Below, piece by piece: positions 34,843 through 43,897 of a stretch of DNA of 64,000 nt. The position numbers and the translations under genes were made by a program. Positions within the stretch are counted from its first letter, which is position 1. The number at the start of each line of letters is the position of its first letter. Below the pieces are notes generated by a model, which worked only from the letters and a program-made list of their open reading frames with translations, was not told the DNA's origin and made no database searches. The stretch is from Chlamydiales bacterium (lineage in GTDB: Bacteria > Chlamydiota > Chlamydiia > Chlamydiales > JACKPQ01), in contig JACKPP010000002.1 of the NCBI GenBank assembly GCA_024233455.1, positions 310,001-374,000 on the forward strand. Direction: 5' to 3'.

Positions 34843-37800
34843 TTATACTCCAACCATCTCTAAAAGTTCTTCATCTTCAGCATGTTCTGCTCGAATATCT
34901 AGTGCTAAACCCTGCATTTCCTTAATCAATACGTTAAAGGATTCTGGAGTGCCTGCATGTAGAGTATTATCACCCTTGACAATGCCTTCGTAAATCATAG
35001 TACGCCCTTCGACATCGTCAGACTTTACAGTCAACATCTCTTGTAACAAGTGAGCTGCACCGTAAGCTTCAAGAGCCCACACTTCCATCTCACCAAAACG
35101 CTGACCACCCATTTGTGCCTTACCGCCGAGTGGCTGCTGAGTCACAAGCGAATAAGGACCAATTGAACGCGCGTGGATTTTGTCTGCTACAAGGTGAGAT
35201 AGTTTAAGCATATAGATATAACCAACAACGACACGGTTATCAAAACGCTCGCCGGTTCTACCGTCGTACAGATGCAATTTGCCATCATCTGGAAGCCCTT
35301 GCTCGGCCATCATTTCCCAAATACGGTCTTCGGGAAAGCCTTCAAATACCGGAGTCTTAATGTAGATACCAGCTTTTTTGGCAGCGTAACCCAAGTGAGT
35401 CTCCAGTAGCTGACCCATATTCATACGAGAAGGCACACCAAGAGGGTTCAAAATGATCTCAATGGTCTCACCTGTTGGCAAGTAAGGCATATCGGCTTCA
35501 GGTACGATGTTAGAAACAACACCCTTGTTACCATGACGTCCAGCCATCTTATCACCAACTTGAAGCTTACGCTTGGTTGCAATATAGACTTTTACTTGAC
35601 GGATCACACCTGGATCGAGTTCAGTATCCCCTTTGCGCATGTGCTCTACTTCAGTCTTGTGCTCCATGTAGAGTTTGTCAAGGGAATCGCGATGTTCCAG
35701 CAGTACTTTTTTGACTGCATTGTACAGATCGTTTTCAGGAATGATCAAATCTTCGATATTCTCAGCTTCTAGCTGCTCAATAATCTCTTGAGTTATTTCC
35801 TCACCTTCGCGAACAATCAAATCACCAGTCTTGCGGTGCATGATAGCTTCAGGAGCTGGAATATCAAGCAATAGAGCACCGAGATGGTCATGCAGTTGCA
35901 TGAGAATTTCAGTCTCTTTTTCTTTGAATTCAGCATGGATCTCTTTGATCACCGACGTTTCAATGACTTGTTGTTCATCAGTTTTGGAAAGAGGATCGCG
36001 CTTGCTCAAACTGAGTTTATTTTGGACAAAACCATATACCCCGGGTGAAGCCGTAAGCGACACGTCTTTAAAGTCGGCTGCTTTTTCACCAAAAATTGCT
36101 CGCAAAAGGCGCTCTTCAGGAGCAAGTTCTGTCTCGGATTTAGGTGTGATTTTACCAACTAAAACGTCGCCAGGTTTAACTTCAGCCCCGATGCGAATTG
36201 TTCCATCTTCTTCCAAATTTCGACGTTGTTCTTCAGATAGCCCTGGAATATCGCGAGTGATCTCTTCTTTTCCAAGCTTTGTCATCTGAGCTGACGCTTC
36301 AAATTCTTCGAGATAAATCGAAGTATAAGCGTCTTCTCGAACGAGCTTTTCAGAGATGATAATCGCATCTTCGTAGTTATAACCGCACCATGGCATGAAG
36401 GCCACCAGAACGTTTTTACCTAATGCTACCTCACCCTTATCCGTTGCCGGACCATCTGCAATCACATCACCTGCTAAAATAACATCCCCAATGTGGCAAA
36501 GGGGTGTTTGGTTAACGCAGGTTCCGCTATTGGAACGCATGAATTTATTTAGAGTATAGACCCGTTTTTTCAAGGGATTGGCCTTTGCCGCTATTACGAT
36601 TTTAAAACCATCGACATACTCAACAATTCCATCTTCTTCGGCAATGACAACGGCTCCAGAGTCTCTAGCAGCGCGCTTCTCTATACCAGTTCCAACAAGA
36701 GGAGCATCGGTCTTCAAGAGGGGCACGGCTTGACGTTGCATGTTAGAGCCCATAAGTGCCCGGTTAGCGTCATCGTGCTCCAAGAATGGAATAAGTCCAG
36801 TCACGATGGAGACAAGCTGCTTAGGGGACACATCCATGTGGGTAATCTTGGACGTCTCAATTTTAAGTGATTCACTGCGGTGACGTGCCCAGCACACATT
36901 ATCGACAAACATATTACATTCATCAAGAGGTGCCGAGGCCTGTGCAATTACACAGTTTTCCTCTTGGTCTGCAGTCATATACTCGACTTCTTCGGTCACC
37001 ACGCCATCTTTAACAATGCGGTAGGGCGTTTCAACAAAACCGAATTCATTGATTTTAGCAAACGTAGCCAGAGAAGTGATCAGACCGATGTTTGGACCTT
37101 CAGGGGTTTCAATCGGGCAAATGCGACCGTAATGGCTGGCATGAACGTCACGCACCTCGAAACCTGCGCGTTCCCTGTTCAAACCACCTGGCCCAAGAGA
37201 GCTTAATCGACGTTTGTGGGTCAATTCAGCTACTGGGTTAGTCTGGTCCATAAACTGCGATAGTTGAGATCTGCCAAAGAAGTCCTTTAAGACTCCAGCA
37301 AGACCCTTAGCTGACACCAGCTTTCCAGGAGTAAGTGTATCAGAGGTGAAATCGAAAAGATTCATACGCTCTTTAATGATTTTTTCCATTCTAGCCAGTC
37401 CTACACGGCACTGGTTTTGAACAAGCTCACCAACGGAGCGAACACGTCTGTTACCCAAGTGGTCAATATCATCAACAAAAGCGGTTTCATCTTCGTTGCG
37501 CAAACGGATCAGGTATTTCAACGCATCAACGATATCTTCTTTTCGCAGAGTAACTTGGTTAAAGGCCTCATCCGAAAGTTGCATACCTAGCTTGCGTGCG
37601 AGTTTATATCGACCAACTCGGCCAAGGTTGTAGCGCTTAGGATCAAAGAAGAGGCGCATAATGGCAGATCTAGCATTAGCCAGCGTTGCTGGTTCACCAG
37701 GTCTAAGCTTGCGGTAGAAATCTTTAAGGGCAGACTCGTAAGAATCAGTTGGATCTTTGGCAAGCATTTTAATGATAGGGCTTGTCTCATCAGCGTCTTC

Positions 37801-38631
37801 AGCAATACGCACAGCAGCAATACCTGCGTCCACCATACGCTTTAACATAGCAGTTGTCAGTTTCTCACCAGCTTTACCAAATATTACACCGCTATCTTCG
37901 TCGATCACATCTTCAGCCAAAATTTTACCCACTAGGCGGGTAAAGTCTTTTTCGGAGCGAATTTTAACTCTGCAAGTGCTAAAGAATTCCTCGATGATAT
38001 CCGCATCAGTCGAGTAACCTAAAGTGCGAATGAATGAAGTGGCCAACGTCTTACGTCTACGTTTTTTTCGATCAATGTAGATGTAGATCATGTCGCTTGT
38101 ATCAAATGAAGCCTCAAGCCAGCTGCCACGGTATGGGATAATGCGGAATGAATAAAGTACGTTACCCTTGGCATGTCGATTCGACTCGTAAGATATACCT
38201 GGTGACCGGTGAAGTTGAGATACGATCACTCTTTCAGCACCATTAATGACAAATGTGCCATGGTCGGTCATCACCGGAAGCGTACCCATGTAAACTTCTT
38301 CTTCTTTAATCCCCGTTTCATCTGTTAAGCGAAATTTAACTTTTAGGGTTACATTATAGGTGATACCTCTTCGAATACATTCCTCAGACGAGTATTTAGG
38401 AACTCCGAGGCTGTATGACATATATTCTAAAACTGTTTTTTCATCGTAGGATTTGATGGGAAATATTTCATTAAAAACTTCTTCTAAACCGGCGTTTTCC
38501 CTTTCGTGTGGCAATACCTCAGCTTGAATGAATTCACGAAATGACTTAATTTGGATTTCAATGAGATTCGGAAGATCGATGATATCTTCTTTGGTTTTGT
38601 ACCCCTGGCGCGTTGGAGCTTTCTGTAGCAT
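34843..38631 (-). CDS. rpoB: DNA-directed RNA polymerase subunit beta
   Basis: The 1262-residue beta subunit. The ATG at 38631 has AGGAGG 7 bases upstream; the frame is open 17 codons further but that part lies over the intercistronic hairpin. The rifampicin region reads LSQFMDQTNPVAELTHKRRL followed by SSLGPGGLNRERAGFEVRDV, with Asp, His and Ser at the classical resistance positions, so it looks rifampicin-sensitive. The C-terminus contains the usual QPLGGKAQMGGQRFGEMEVW. Cotranscribed with rplL upstream and rpoC downstream. Confidence 0.97.
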   Translation of the reverse strand: MLQKAPTRQGYKTKEDIIDLPNLIEIQIKSFREFIQAEVLPHERENAGLEEVFNEIFPIKSYDEKTVLEYMSYSLGVPKYSSEECIRRGITYNVTLKVKFRLTDETGIKEEEVYMGTLPVMTDHGTFVINGAERVIVSQLHRSPGISYESNRHAKGNVLYSFRIIPYRGSWLEASFDTSDMIYIYIDRKKRRRKTLATSFIRTLGYSTDADIIEEFFSTCRVKIRSEKDFTRLVGKILAEDVIDEDSGVIFGKAGEKLTTAMLKRMVDAGIAAVRIAEDADETSPIIKMLAKDPTDSYESALKDFYRKLRPGEPATLANARSAIMRLFFDPKRYNLGRVGRYKLARKLGMQLSDEAFNQVTLRKEDIVDALKYLIRLRNEDETAFVDDIDHLGNRRVRSVGELVQNQCRVGLARMEKIIKERMNLFDFTSDTLTPGKLVSAKGLAGVLKDFFGRSQLSQFMDQTNPVAELTHKRRLSSLGPGGLNRERAGFEVRDVHASHYGRICPIETPEGPNIGLITSLATFAKINEFGFVETPYRIVKDGVVTEEVEYMTADQEENCVIAQASAPLDECNMFVDNVCWARHRSESLKIETSKITHMDVSPKQLVSIVTGLIPFLEHDDANRALMGSNMQRQAVPLLKTDAPLVGTGIEKRAARDSGAVVIAEEDGIVEYVDGFKIVIAAKANPLKKRVYTLNKFMRSNSGTCVNQTPLCHIGDVILAGDVIADGPATDKGEVALGKNVLVAFMPWCGYNYEDAIIISEKLVREDAYTSIYLEEFEASAQMTKLGKEEITRDIPGLSEEQRRNLEEDGTIRIGAEVKPGDVLVGKITPKSETELAPEERLLRAIFGEKAADFKDVSLTASPGVYGFVQNKLSLSKRDPLSKTDEQQVIETSVIKEIHAEFKEKETEILMQLHDHLGALLLDIPAPEAIMHRKTGDLIVREGEEITQEIIEQLEAENIEDLIIPENDLYNAVKKVLLEHRDSLDKLYMEHKTEVEHMRKGDTELDPGVIRQVKVYIATKRKLQVGDKMAGRHGNKGVVSNIVPEADMPYLPTGETIEIILNPLGVPSRMNMGQLLETHLGYAAKKAGIYIKTPVFEGFPEDRIWEMMAEQGLPDDGKLHLYDGRTGERFDNRVVVGYIYMLKLSHLVADKIHARSIGPYSLVTQQPLGGKAQMGGQRFGEMEVWALEAYGAAHLLQEMLTVKSDDVEGRTMIYEGIVKGDNTLHAGTPESFNVLIKEMQGLALDIRAEHAEDEELLEMVGV

Positions 38632-38666
38632 TAAATTGCCTCCTAAAAAAACTTTAAAATAGTCCA

Positions 38667-38702
38667 AGAGCAGAAGGCACAAGAGTGTGCGGCTTCTGCT
38701 CT
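38667..38702 (-). terminator. Intercistronic hairpin between rplL and rpoB (attenuator or processing site)
   Basis: AGAGCAGAAG at 38667-38676 pairs with CTTCTGCTCT at 38693-38702, and the inner GCAC/GTGC extends the stem. It lies between the rplL stop and the rpoB ribosome site, where many bacteria have an attenuator or RNase III site that sets the ratio of L7/L12 to RNA polymerase. A short T-run occurs further on. The role is inferred from position. Confidence 0.6.
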
Positions 38703-38726
38703 AAATTGTTAAAAAAAAACGCTTGT

Positions 38727-39113
38727 CTAGACACCTTTAAGAGTCACCTTACCGCCTGCTTCAGAGATTTTTTTGGCAATCTCGTCTGCTTCAGCTTTAG
38801 GTGCGCTTTCTTTAAGGACTTTAGGTGTACCTTCAACCATGTCCTTAGCCTCTTTTAGACCAAGTCCAGTTATCTCGCGTACGACCTTAATGACAGCAAT
38901 CTTCTTATCAGCAGCCACTTCAGATAGCGTTACCTGGAAGTCCGTTGCTGCTTCAGCTGCTTCAGCGACAGGTGCTGCCGGTGCAGCAACAACTGCTGCA
39001 GCCGCTGCTTCAACGCCCCATGCTTCTTCTAAAGCCTTTTTTAGTTGAGATAATTCTAAAACGGTCCACTGACTAAGGTCATCCACCATTTTTTCAATCT
39101 TTGTTCCACTCAT
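38727..39113 (-). CDS. rplL: 50S ribosomal protein L7/L12
   Basis: A 128-residue stalk protein that recruits translation factors. Helical N-terminal dimerisation region (DDLSQWTVLELSQLKKALEE), an Ala/Pro/Val-rich hinge (residues about 36-56), and the C-terminal domain with IAVIKVVREITGLGLKEAKD and VEGTPKVLKE. Sits 15 bases after rplJ. Confidence 0.97.
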   Translation of the reverse strand: MSGTKIEKMVDDLSQWTVLELSQLKKALEEAWGVEAAAAAVVAAPAAPVAEAAEAATDFQVTLSEVAADKKIAVIKVVREITGLGLKEAKDMVEGTPKVLKESAPKAEADEIAKKISEAGGKVTLKGV

Positions 39114-39128
39114 GATAAACCTCGTTGT

Positions 39129-39650
39129 TTATGAATTTTCTAATTTTTTTACTTTTCCGTCCAAGCAGAACATAACAGATGTCAATGCAGCCTGCATTAC
39201 GCCTAAAGTTTGTTGCATCGGCGCTTGGAGCAGCCCTACTAATTGGGCCCTCATTTCGTCCATAGATGGCAGCTCAGATAGCTGTTTTACTTCATCTTTA
39301 GAGACATTCTTACCATCAAAATGGCCACCAAGTACATCGAGCACATCTTTATTGTCATTCGTAAATTTGTACAAAGCCTTGGCTGTTTGAAGAGGATCGG
39401 TATCAGCAAAAACAACAGCCAAATGGCCACTTAAATCCTTCCTTGAAAATTCGATACCTGCCTCAGCTGCAGCTTTCAAAAAGACGCGCTTGCGTACTAC
39501 TTCAAAATCTGCTCCAGTCTCAAAGATTGCGTCGCGGAATTCAGCATTCATGTTTGCCTTAAATCCCGAATAGTTAGCCAAAACCATTGCTTTGCTATTG
39601 ACGATTTTTTCTTTAATCTCATCTAAGAGAAATTGTTTTTCAGCTTTCAT
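39129..39650 (-). CDS. rplJ: 50S ribosomal protein L10
   Basis: A 173-residue stalk-base protein. The N-terminus KQFLLDEIKEKIVNSKAMVL with NYSGF is typical of L10, and the C-terminal helix binds L7/L12 dimers. Only one base separates it from rplA. In other bacteria L10 represses its own operon by binding the leader; no leader can be assigned here. Confidence 0.95.
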   Translation of the reverse strand: MKAEKQFLLDEIKEKIVNSKAMVLANYSGFKANMNAEFRDAIFETGADFEVVRKRVFLKAAAEAGIEFSRKDLSGHLAVVFADTDPLQTAKALYKFTNDNKDVLDVLGGHFDGKNVSKDEVKQLSELPSMDEMRAQLVGLLQAPMQQTLGVMQAALTSVMFCLDGKVKKLENS

Positions 39651-39651
39651 C

Positions 39652-40356
39652 TTAATTCACCGCCTGAGTTGCAGAATTGATATCGATTTTGATTCCTGGA
39701 CCCATTGTAGAAGACATGTATAGCGTTTGCAGATAACTTCCCTTCACGCTAACAGGTTTAGCTCTGACAATAGCCGACAACAAAGCTTTCGCGTTGTCTA
39801 CAAGGCTGGAACCTTCAAATGAAATTTTTCCAATGGCGTTGTGCATATTGCCGCTTTTATCGACTTTATATTCGACCTTACCGGCTTTAATTTCGGCTAC
39901 AGCTTTAGCCACATCTGTGGTAACAGTTCCAGCTTTAGGTGAAGGCATAAGACCGTGAGGTCCCAGTACTTTACCTAATTTACCCACTTCGCGCATCATG
40001 TCCGGCGTAGCTATGACCGCATTAAAATCGGTCCAACCATTCTTGATTTTTTCGAATAGTTCATCGCTTCCAGCAAAATCGGCTCCAGCTTCTAAAGCTT
40101 CTTTTTCCTTTTCACCTTTGGCAAAAACAACTAAGACAATTTTCTGGCCTGTTCCATGGGGCAAGGAAACAGTCCCACGCACCATTTGGTCGGCCTTTTT
40201 CGGATCAACACCTGTTTTAATATTCAATTCGACTGTTTCATCAAATTTTGCAGGTTCTAATTTTTTTAAAATTTCAGCAGCCTCTTCTAAAGAATAAGTT
40301 TTCTCTAGAGCAAGCCCTTCAATATTTTTACGATAACGTTTACTTTTTTTTGCCAT
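39652..40356 (-). CDS. rplA: 50S ribosomal protein L1
   Basis: A 234-residue protein at the L1 stalk. It begins with the lysine-rich SKRYRKNIEGL, contains the L1 signature region LMPSPKAGTVTTDVAKAV, and ends with GPGIKIDINSATQ. Two bases separate it from rplK. It binds 23S rRNA and, in many bacteria, represses the L11-L1 mRNA. Confidence 0.97.
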   Translation of the reverse strand: MAKKSKRYRKNIEGLALEKTYSLEEAAEILKKLEPAKFDETVELNIKTGVDPKKADQMVRGTVSLPHGTGQKIVLVVFAKGEKEKEALEAGADFAGSDELFEKIKNGWTDFNAVIATPDMMREVGKLGKVLGPHGLMPSPKAGTVTTDVAKAVAEIKAGKVEYKVDKSGNMHNAIGKISFEGSSLVDNAKALLSAIVRAKPVSVKGSYLQTLYMSSTMGPGIKIDINSATQAVN

Positions 40357-40358
40357 GA

Positions 40359-40790
40359 TTAACTACCTTTGACGATATCAACGCCCATTGAGCGTGCTTG
40401 TCCCATTACAACTTTCATAGCTGCTTCGACAGAACGTGCCCTGAGATCTGGTTTCTTTTTTTCTGCAATTTTACGCACTTGCTCCATGGTCAACTGACCT
40501 ACTTTATCGCGGTTGGGAACCCCAGAGCCTTTTGCCACTTTCAATTCGTCCAAAATTAAGCCTGAACCAGGTGTAATTTTCGTTTCAAATGTAAAAGATT
40601 TATCAACATAGGCACTAATAACCACAGGAACTATGCCCTTTTGATCTTTGGTACGTGCATTAAATTCTTTGCAAAAAACCATGATATTAAGACCTGCTGA
40701 ACCAAGAGCTGGACCTACTGGTGGTGCTGGATTCGCCTTTCCCGCCTCGATTTGAAGCTTAATTATTTTTAAAAGTTTTTTCTTAGCCAT
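40359..40790 (-). CDS. rplK: 50S ribosomal protein L11
   Basis: A 143-residue protein of the GTPase-associated centre. It has KLQIEAGKANPAPPVGPALG at the N-terminus and the C-terminal rRNA-binding part VGQLTMEQVRKIAEKK and MGQARSMGVDI. Preceded by AGGAAAG. It lies 16 bases downstream of nusG. Confidence 0.97.
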   Translation of the reverse strand: MAKKKLLKIIKLQIEAGKANPAPPVGPALGSAGLNIMVFCKEFNARTKDQKGIVPVVISAYVDKSFTFETKITPGSGLILDELKVAKGSGVPNRDKVGQLTMEQVRKIAEKKKPDLRARSVEAAMKVVMGQARSMGVDIVKGS

Positions 40791-40806
40791 ATTTCTTTCC
40801 TAAATT

Positions 40807-41352
40807 TTAGATTTCAGCGTCATCCGTTGCTTCTTCAACTTGCCAAAATTCCAAATCATCGACGCGTGTATCACGTCCAAAAATTGAAACCATGACACTA
40901 ATGCGTCCTTTGTCGTGATTCACTTCAATGACTTTGCCCACGAAGTTAACAAAAACACCATCGGTAATCTTAACGCTGTCGCCAACTTCGATTTGGTGTT
41001 TTAGAACCACTTCATCTTTCTTGTCCTTCAGCTCGCTTAAAATTTCGTCGACTTCTTTTTGAGTAAGTGGTTCAGGTTTTCCTCCACCGAGAAAATCAAT
41101 GACACTCGTCGAATCTTTGACATACATCCAAGATTCATCAGTCAATGTCATACGCACAAGAATATAGCCAGGCCATAGGCGCTTTTCAGTTACCTTACGC
41201 TCTCCGGCTTTGACTTCAGCCACATTCTCAGTTGGAACTAGCACTTCTTCGACAAGTTCTAACATGCCCTGATTAGAGCGATTCTCTTCAAGGGCCTTCT
41301 TTGCTTTCTTTTCATGCCCAGAAAGAACCTGCACGACAAACCAATTGCTCAT
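40807..41352 (-). CDS. nusG: Transcription termination/antitermination factor NusG
   Basis: A 181-residue protein with the N-terminal NGN domain (NWFVVQVLSGHEKKAKKALE, WPGYILVRM) and C-terminal KOW domain (GDSVKITDGVFVNFVGKVIE). It couples RNA polymerase to Rho and ribosomes. The start at 41352 (MSNWF) matches the family and overlaps the secE TGA in an ATGA arrangement; four extra in-frame codons upstream are not needed. Confidence 0.96.
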   Translation of the reverse strand: MSNWFVVQVLSGHEKKAKKALEENRSNQGMLELVEEVLVPTENVAEVKAGERKVTEKRLWPGYILVRMTLTDESWMYVKDSTSVIDFLGGGKPEPLTQKEVDEILSELKDKKDEVVLKHQIEVGDSVKITDGVFVNFVGKVIEVNHDKGRISVMVSIFGRDTRVDDLEFWQVEEATDDAEI

Positions 41353-41597
41353 CCTACCATCCAACGTACAATATTAGAGAGGCCATCTAAGCCACCACGA
41401 ATGCTCAAATCTGCTAAATAAATGGCAAAACCAAAAACGAATGTCGAAAAGATAACCACCTTCGTGTAGCTTATAAGTTCTTTCTTGGAAGTCCAAGAGA
41501 CTTTTTTAAGCTCTTCTTTGGTATCCTGCAAAAAATGGCCTTGTTGGAGCTTTTTTGCTTTTTGTTTTGCTAACTTTAATCTCGGCGAAGCACTCAT
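41349..41597 (-). CDS. secE: Preprotein translocase subunit SecE
   Basis: An 82-residue single-span subunit of the SecYEG channel. The amphipathic helix FLQDTKEELKKVSWTSKKEL, with the conserved Trp, precedes one membrane segment (VVIFSTFVFGFAIYLADLSI). Position between tRNA-Trp and nusG is the conserved one. Translationally coupled to nusG by a four-base overlap. Confidence 0.95.
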   Translation of the reverse strand: MSASPRLKLAKQKAKKLQQGHFLQDTKEELKKVSWTSKKELISYTKVVIFSTFVFGFAIYLADLSIRGGLDGLSNIVRWMVG

Positions 41598-41643
41598 GCT
41601 TTCTCTCTATTTTTTTCAATTTGCGTTATTCAGCTGTACCTTG

Positions 41644-41716
41644 CGAGTGAGGAGGGCCTCGAACCCCCGACCTACGGCTTTGGAGACCGTCGCTCTACCA
41701 ACTGAGCTACTCACCC
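41644..41716 (-). tRNA. trnW: tRNA-Trp (CCA anticodon)
   Basis: The minus strand folds into a full cloverleaf of 73 bases: acceptor GGGTGAG/CTCACTC, D-arm GCTC...GAGC, anticodon stem around CTCCAAA giving anticodon CCA, and T-arm with GGTTCGAGG. The 3' CCA is not encoded. It lies between tuf and secE, as in other chlamydiae. Confidence 0.95.
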
Positions 41717-41721
41717 AATAT

Positions 41722-41743
41722 AGCTCGCCTTAATCGGCGAGCT
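41722..41743 (-). terminator. Hairpin between tuf and tRNA-Trp
   Basis: AGCTCGCC at 41722-41729 and GGCGAGCT at 41736-41743 with a 6-base loop, immediately after the tuf stop codon. It may terminate tuf transcription partially or mark a processing point in front of the tRNA. Confidence 0.6.
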
Positions 41744-41748
41744 TATTA

Positions 41749-42936
41749 TTACTCAATAATTTCAGTTACAGTACCAGCACCGATCGTACGACCACCTTCA
41801 CGGATCGCAAAGCGGATACCTAATTCCATTGCTACTGGCTGAATCAATTCACCGGTGATCTCAACATTATCACCTGGCATCACCATTTCTGTACCTTCAG
41901 GCAGGGTAACGGTTCCAGTTACGTCCGTTGTACGGAAGTAAAACTGTGGGCGGTATCCTGTGAAGAAGGGCTTATGACGGCCGCCTTCTTCTTTTTTCAA
42001 TACGTAAACAGTTCCCTTAAACTTCGTGTGTGGTTTACATGTTCCTGGCGCTGCCAAAACCATTCCACGTTCGATTTGAGTTTTGTCCACACCGCGAAGA
42101 AGCACACCAACGTTTTCGCCAGCTCTTGCTTCATCAAGCAATTTATTGAACATCTCAAGACCTGTTGCAACTGAGTCCATTTTTTCTTTCTTCAATCCAA
42201 CGATCTCAATTTTATCGTTAATTTTGATAACACCGCGCTCTACGCGACCTGTGGCCACTGTTCCGCGACCAGAAATGGAGAATACGTCCTCAACCGGCAT
42301 CAAAAATGGCTTATCAACTTCACGCTCTGGCGTAGGGATCTTTTCATCCACAGCTGCCATCAGATCAAGAATTTTTTGCGTATATGTCGCATCGCCTTCT
42401 AATGCTTTTAGCGCTGATCCACGAATAATTGGCACATCTTTGTAGCCTTTTGACTCAAGCAGTTCAGAAAGTTCCATTTCAACAAGCTCGACGAGCTCTT
42501 CGTCACCGCTGCCGATCTGGTCCATTTTGTTCAAGAAGACCACAATCGCAGGAACGCCAACCTGACGAGCTAGAAGAATGTGTTCCTTGGTTTGAGGCAT
42601 CGCTCCATCTGTTGCAGCAACGACGAGAATCGCACCGTCCATCTGAGCTGCACCAGTGATCATGTTTTTAACGTAGTCGGCGTGACCGGGGCAGTCAACG
42701 TGAGCATAGTGACGATTTTCGGTTTCATACTCTACGTGAGATGCATTAATTGTAATACCGCGTTTTTGCTCTTCGGGACTATTATCAATCGAAGCGTAAT
42801 CGCGAAATTTTGCTCCGCCTTTTTCAGCTAACGTCTTTGTAATTGCAGCAGTTAGCGTGGTTTTGCCATGGTCGACGTGTCCAATGGTCCCAATATTAAC
42901 GTGGGGTTTATTCCTTTGAAACTGTTCTTTTGCCAT
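41749..42936 (-). CDS. tuf: Elongation factor Tu
   Basis: A 395-residue GTPase that delivers aminoacyl-tRNA to the ribosome. G1 GHVDHGKTTLTAAI, G3 DCPGHADYVKNMITGAAQMD, G4 NKMD and the C-terminal GMVLAAPGTCKPHTKFKGTV and GGRTIGAGTVTEIIE are all present. Length is typical. Flanked by tRNA-Thr upstream and tRNA-Trp downstream. Confidence 0.98.
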   Translation of the reverse strand: MAKEQFQRNKPHVNIGTIGHVDHGKTTLTAAITKTLAEKGGAKFRDYASIDNSPEEQKRGITINASHVEYETENRHYAHVDCPGHADYVKNMITGAAQMDGAILVVAATDGAMPQTKEHILLARQVGVPAIVVFLNKMDQIGSGDEELVELVEMELSELLESKGYKDVPIIRGSALKALEGDATYTQKILDLMAAVDEKIPTPEREVDKPFLMPVEDVFSISGRGTVATGRVERGVIKINDKIEIVGLKKEKMDSVATGLEMFNKLLDEARAGENVGVLLRGVDKTQIERGMVLAAPGTCKPHTKFKGTVYVLKKEEGGRHKPFFTGYRPQFYFRTTDVTGTVTLPEGTEMVMPGDNVEITGELIQPVAMELGIRFAIREGGRTIGAGTVTEIIE

Positions 42937-42981
42937 TTGACTTTTCTCCTTCGAATCAAACTTTCAATTTTAATTTCTTCT

Positions 42982-43053
42982 TGCCCGGAATAGGAATTGA
43001 ACCTACGACCTCTTGCTTACCATGCAAGTGCTCTACCCCTGAGCTATCCGGGC
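42982..43053 (-). tRNA. trnT: tRNA-Thr (GGT anticodon)
   Basis: A 72-base cloverleaf on the minus strand: acceptor GCCCGGA/TCCGGGC, D-arm GCTC...GAGC, anticodon stem CTTGC/GCAAG around ATGGTAA (anticodon GGT), T-arm with GGTTCAAT. CCA is not encoded. It sits 45 bases before tuf, as in other chlamydiae. Confidence 0.95.
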
Positions 43054-43110
43054 AAATCGCTTCTAAACGACCACGCAGCATACCGGATATAGCTTCAAGA
43101 AGCAAGCATT

Positions 43111-43329
43111 TTATCTTAATCGATAGACAATTCGCCCCTTTGAGAGGTCGTATGGTGATAATTCAAGGGTTACCTTGTCACCAACAAGCACGCGGATGTT
43201 ACGCATACGCATCTTTCCACAGAGATGAGCCAGAACTTCAAGTCCGTTATCAAGCTTTACCTTGAACGTCATGTTCGGAAGCAGATCTATGACCTCGCCC
43301 TCCATCTGTACTGTTTCTTCTTTTGCCAT
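43111..43329 (-). CDS. infA: Translation initiation factor IF-1
   Basis: A 72-residue single OB-fold protein. The sequence MAKEETVQMEGEVIDLLPNM, LAHLCGKMRMRNIRVLVGDK and VTLELSPYDLSKGRIVYRLR covers the whole family profile. First gene of the infA-tuf-secE-nusG-rpl-rpo block. Confidence 0.97.
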   Translation of the reverse strand: MAKEETVQMEGEVIDLLPNMTFKVKLDNGLEVLAHLCGKMRMRNIRVLVGDKVTLELSPYDLSKGRIVYRLR

Positions 43330-43432
43330 CGATTTATTCCTGAAATGTAACCATCAAAACGCATCAGGCAATTTACTGTCAATACCTTTTGATATCTATT
43401 TCGAGTATCCCTTGGATATTTATCAAAAGTGA

Positions 43433-43446
43433 GGCATAATTATGCC
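43433..43446. promoter_or_regulatory. 14-bp perfect palindrome just before the sufE start
   Basis: GGCATAATTATGCC is a perfect palindrome that ends directly at the ATG at 43447. It could be a binding site for a dimeric regulator or could occur by chance; there is no second copy in the neighbourhood that I noticed. Confidence 0.35.
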
Positions 43447-43866
43447 ATGTACAGTAGCTGTCTAGTCAAGCAAGATGCGTTAAAAAAATTATTTAACACA
43501 GGCACCCGCGAGACCAAGTATCACACGATTATTGAGCTGGGAAAGTCCTTACCGCCCTTTCTGCCCGAAGAACAAATTGAGGATAACCGCGTTTTGGGCT
43601 GCCAAAGCCAAATGTATTTAAGCTCGACCTACACCGATGGCTTAGTACACTTTAAAGCCCATTCTGACGCTTTAATTTCTGCTGGACTGGCCGCTTTACT
43701 CCTCTCGATCTATGACATGGAAGCACCCGAAACTATCTTAAAGTGCCCTCCAACTATCCTTCAGGAGCTGGGCATTCCATCAATAGTTTCGCCTAGCAGA
43801 GCAAACGGTTTACTTAGCCTGTACACTAAAATGCAACAATTCGCTCTTAAATATTTAGTGGCCTAA
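43447..43866 (+). CDS. sufE: SufE-like Fe-S cluster sulfur acceptor
   Basis: A 139-residue SufE/CsdE family protein. The acceptor Cys52 lies in RVLGCQSQMYL, the family hallmark; LGKSLPPFLPEEQIEDN precedes it as usual. SufE receives persulfide sulfur from SufS and passes it to the SufBCD scaffold. The ATG at 43447 gives the family start; a GTG at 43429 is also in frame. No other suf gene lies in the window. Confidence 0.92.
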   Translation: MYSSCLVKQDALKKLFNTGTRETKYHTIIELGKSLPPFLPEEQIEDNRVLGCQSQMYLSSTYTDGLVHFKAHSDALISAGLAALLLSIYDMEAPETILKCPPTILQELGIPSIVSPSRANGLLSLYTKMQQFALKYLVA

Positions 43867-43897
43867 AGCCCCACTTATTTGCTATGCTTTGCAAGTC

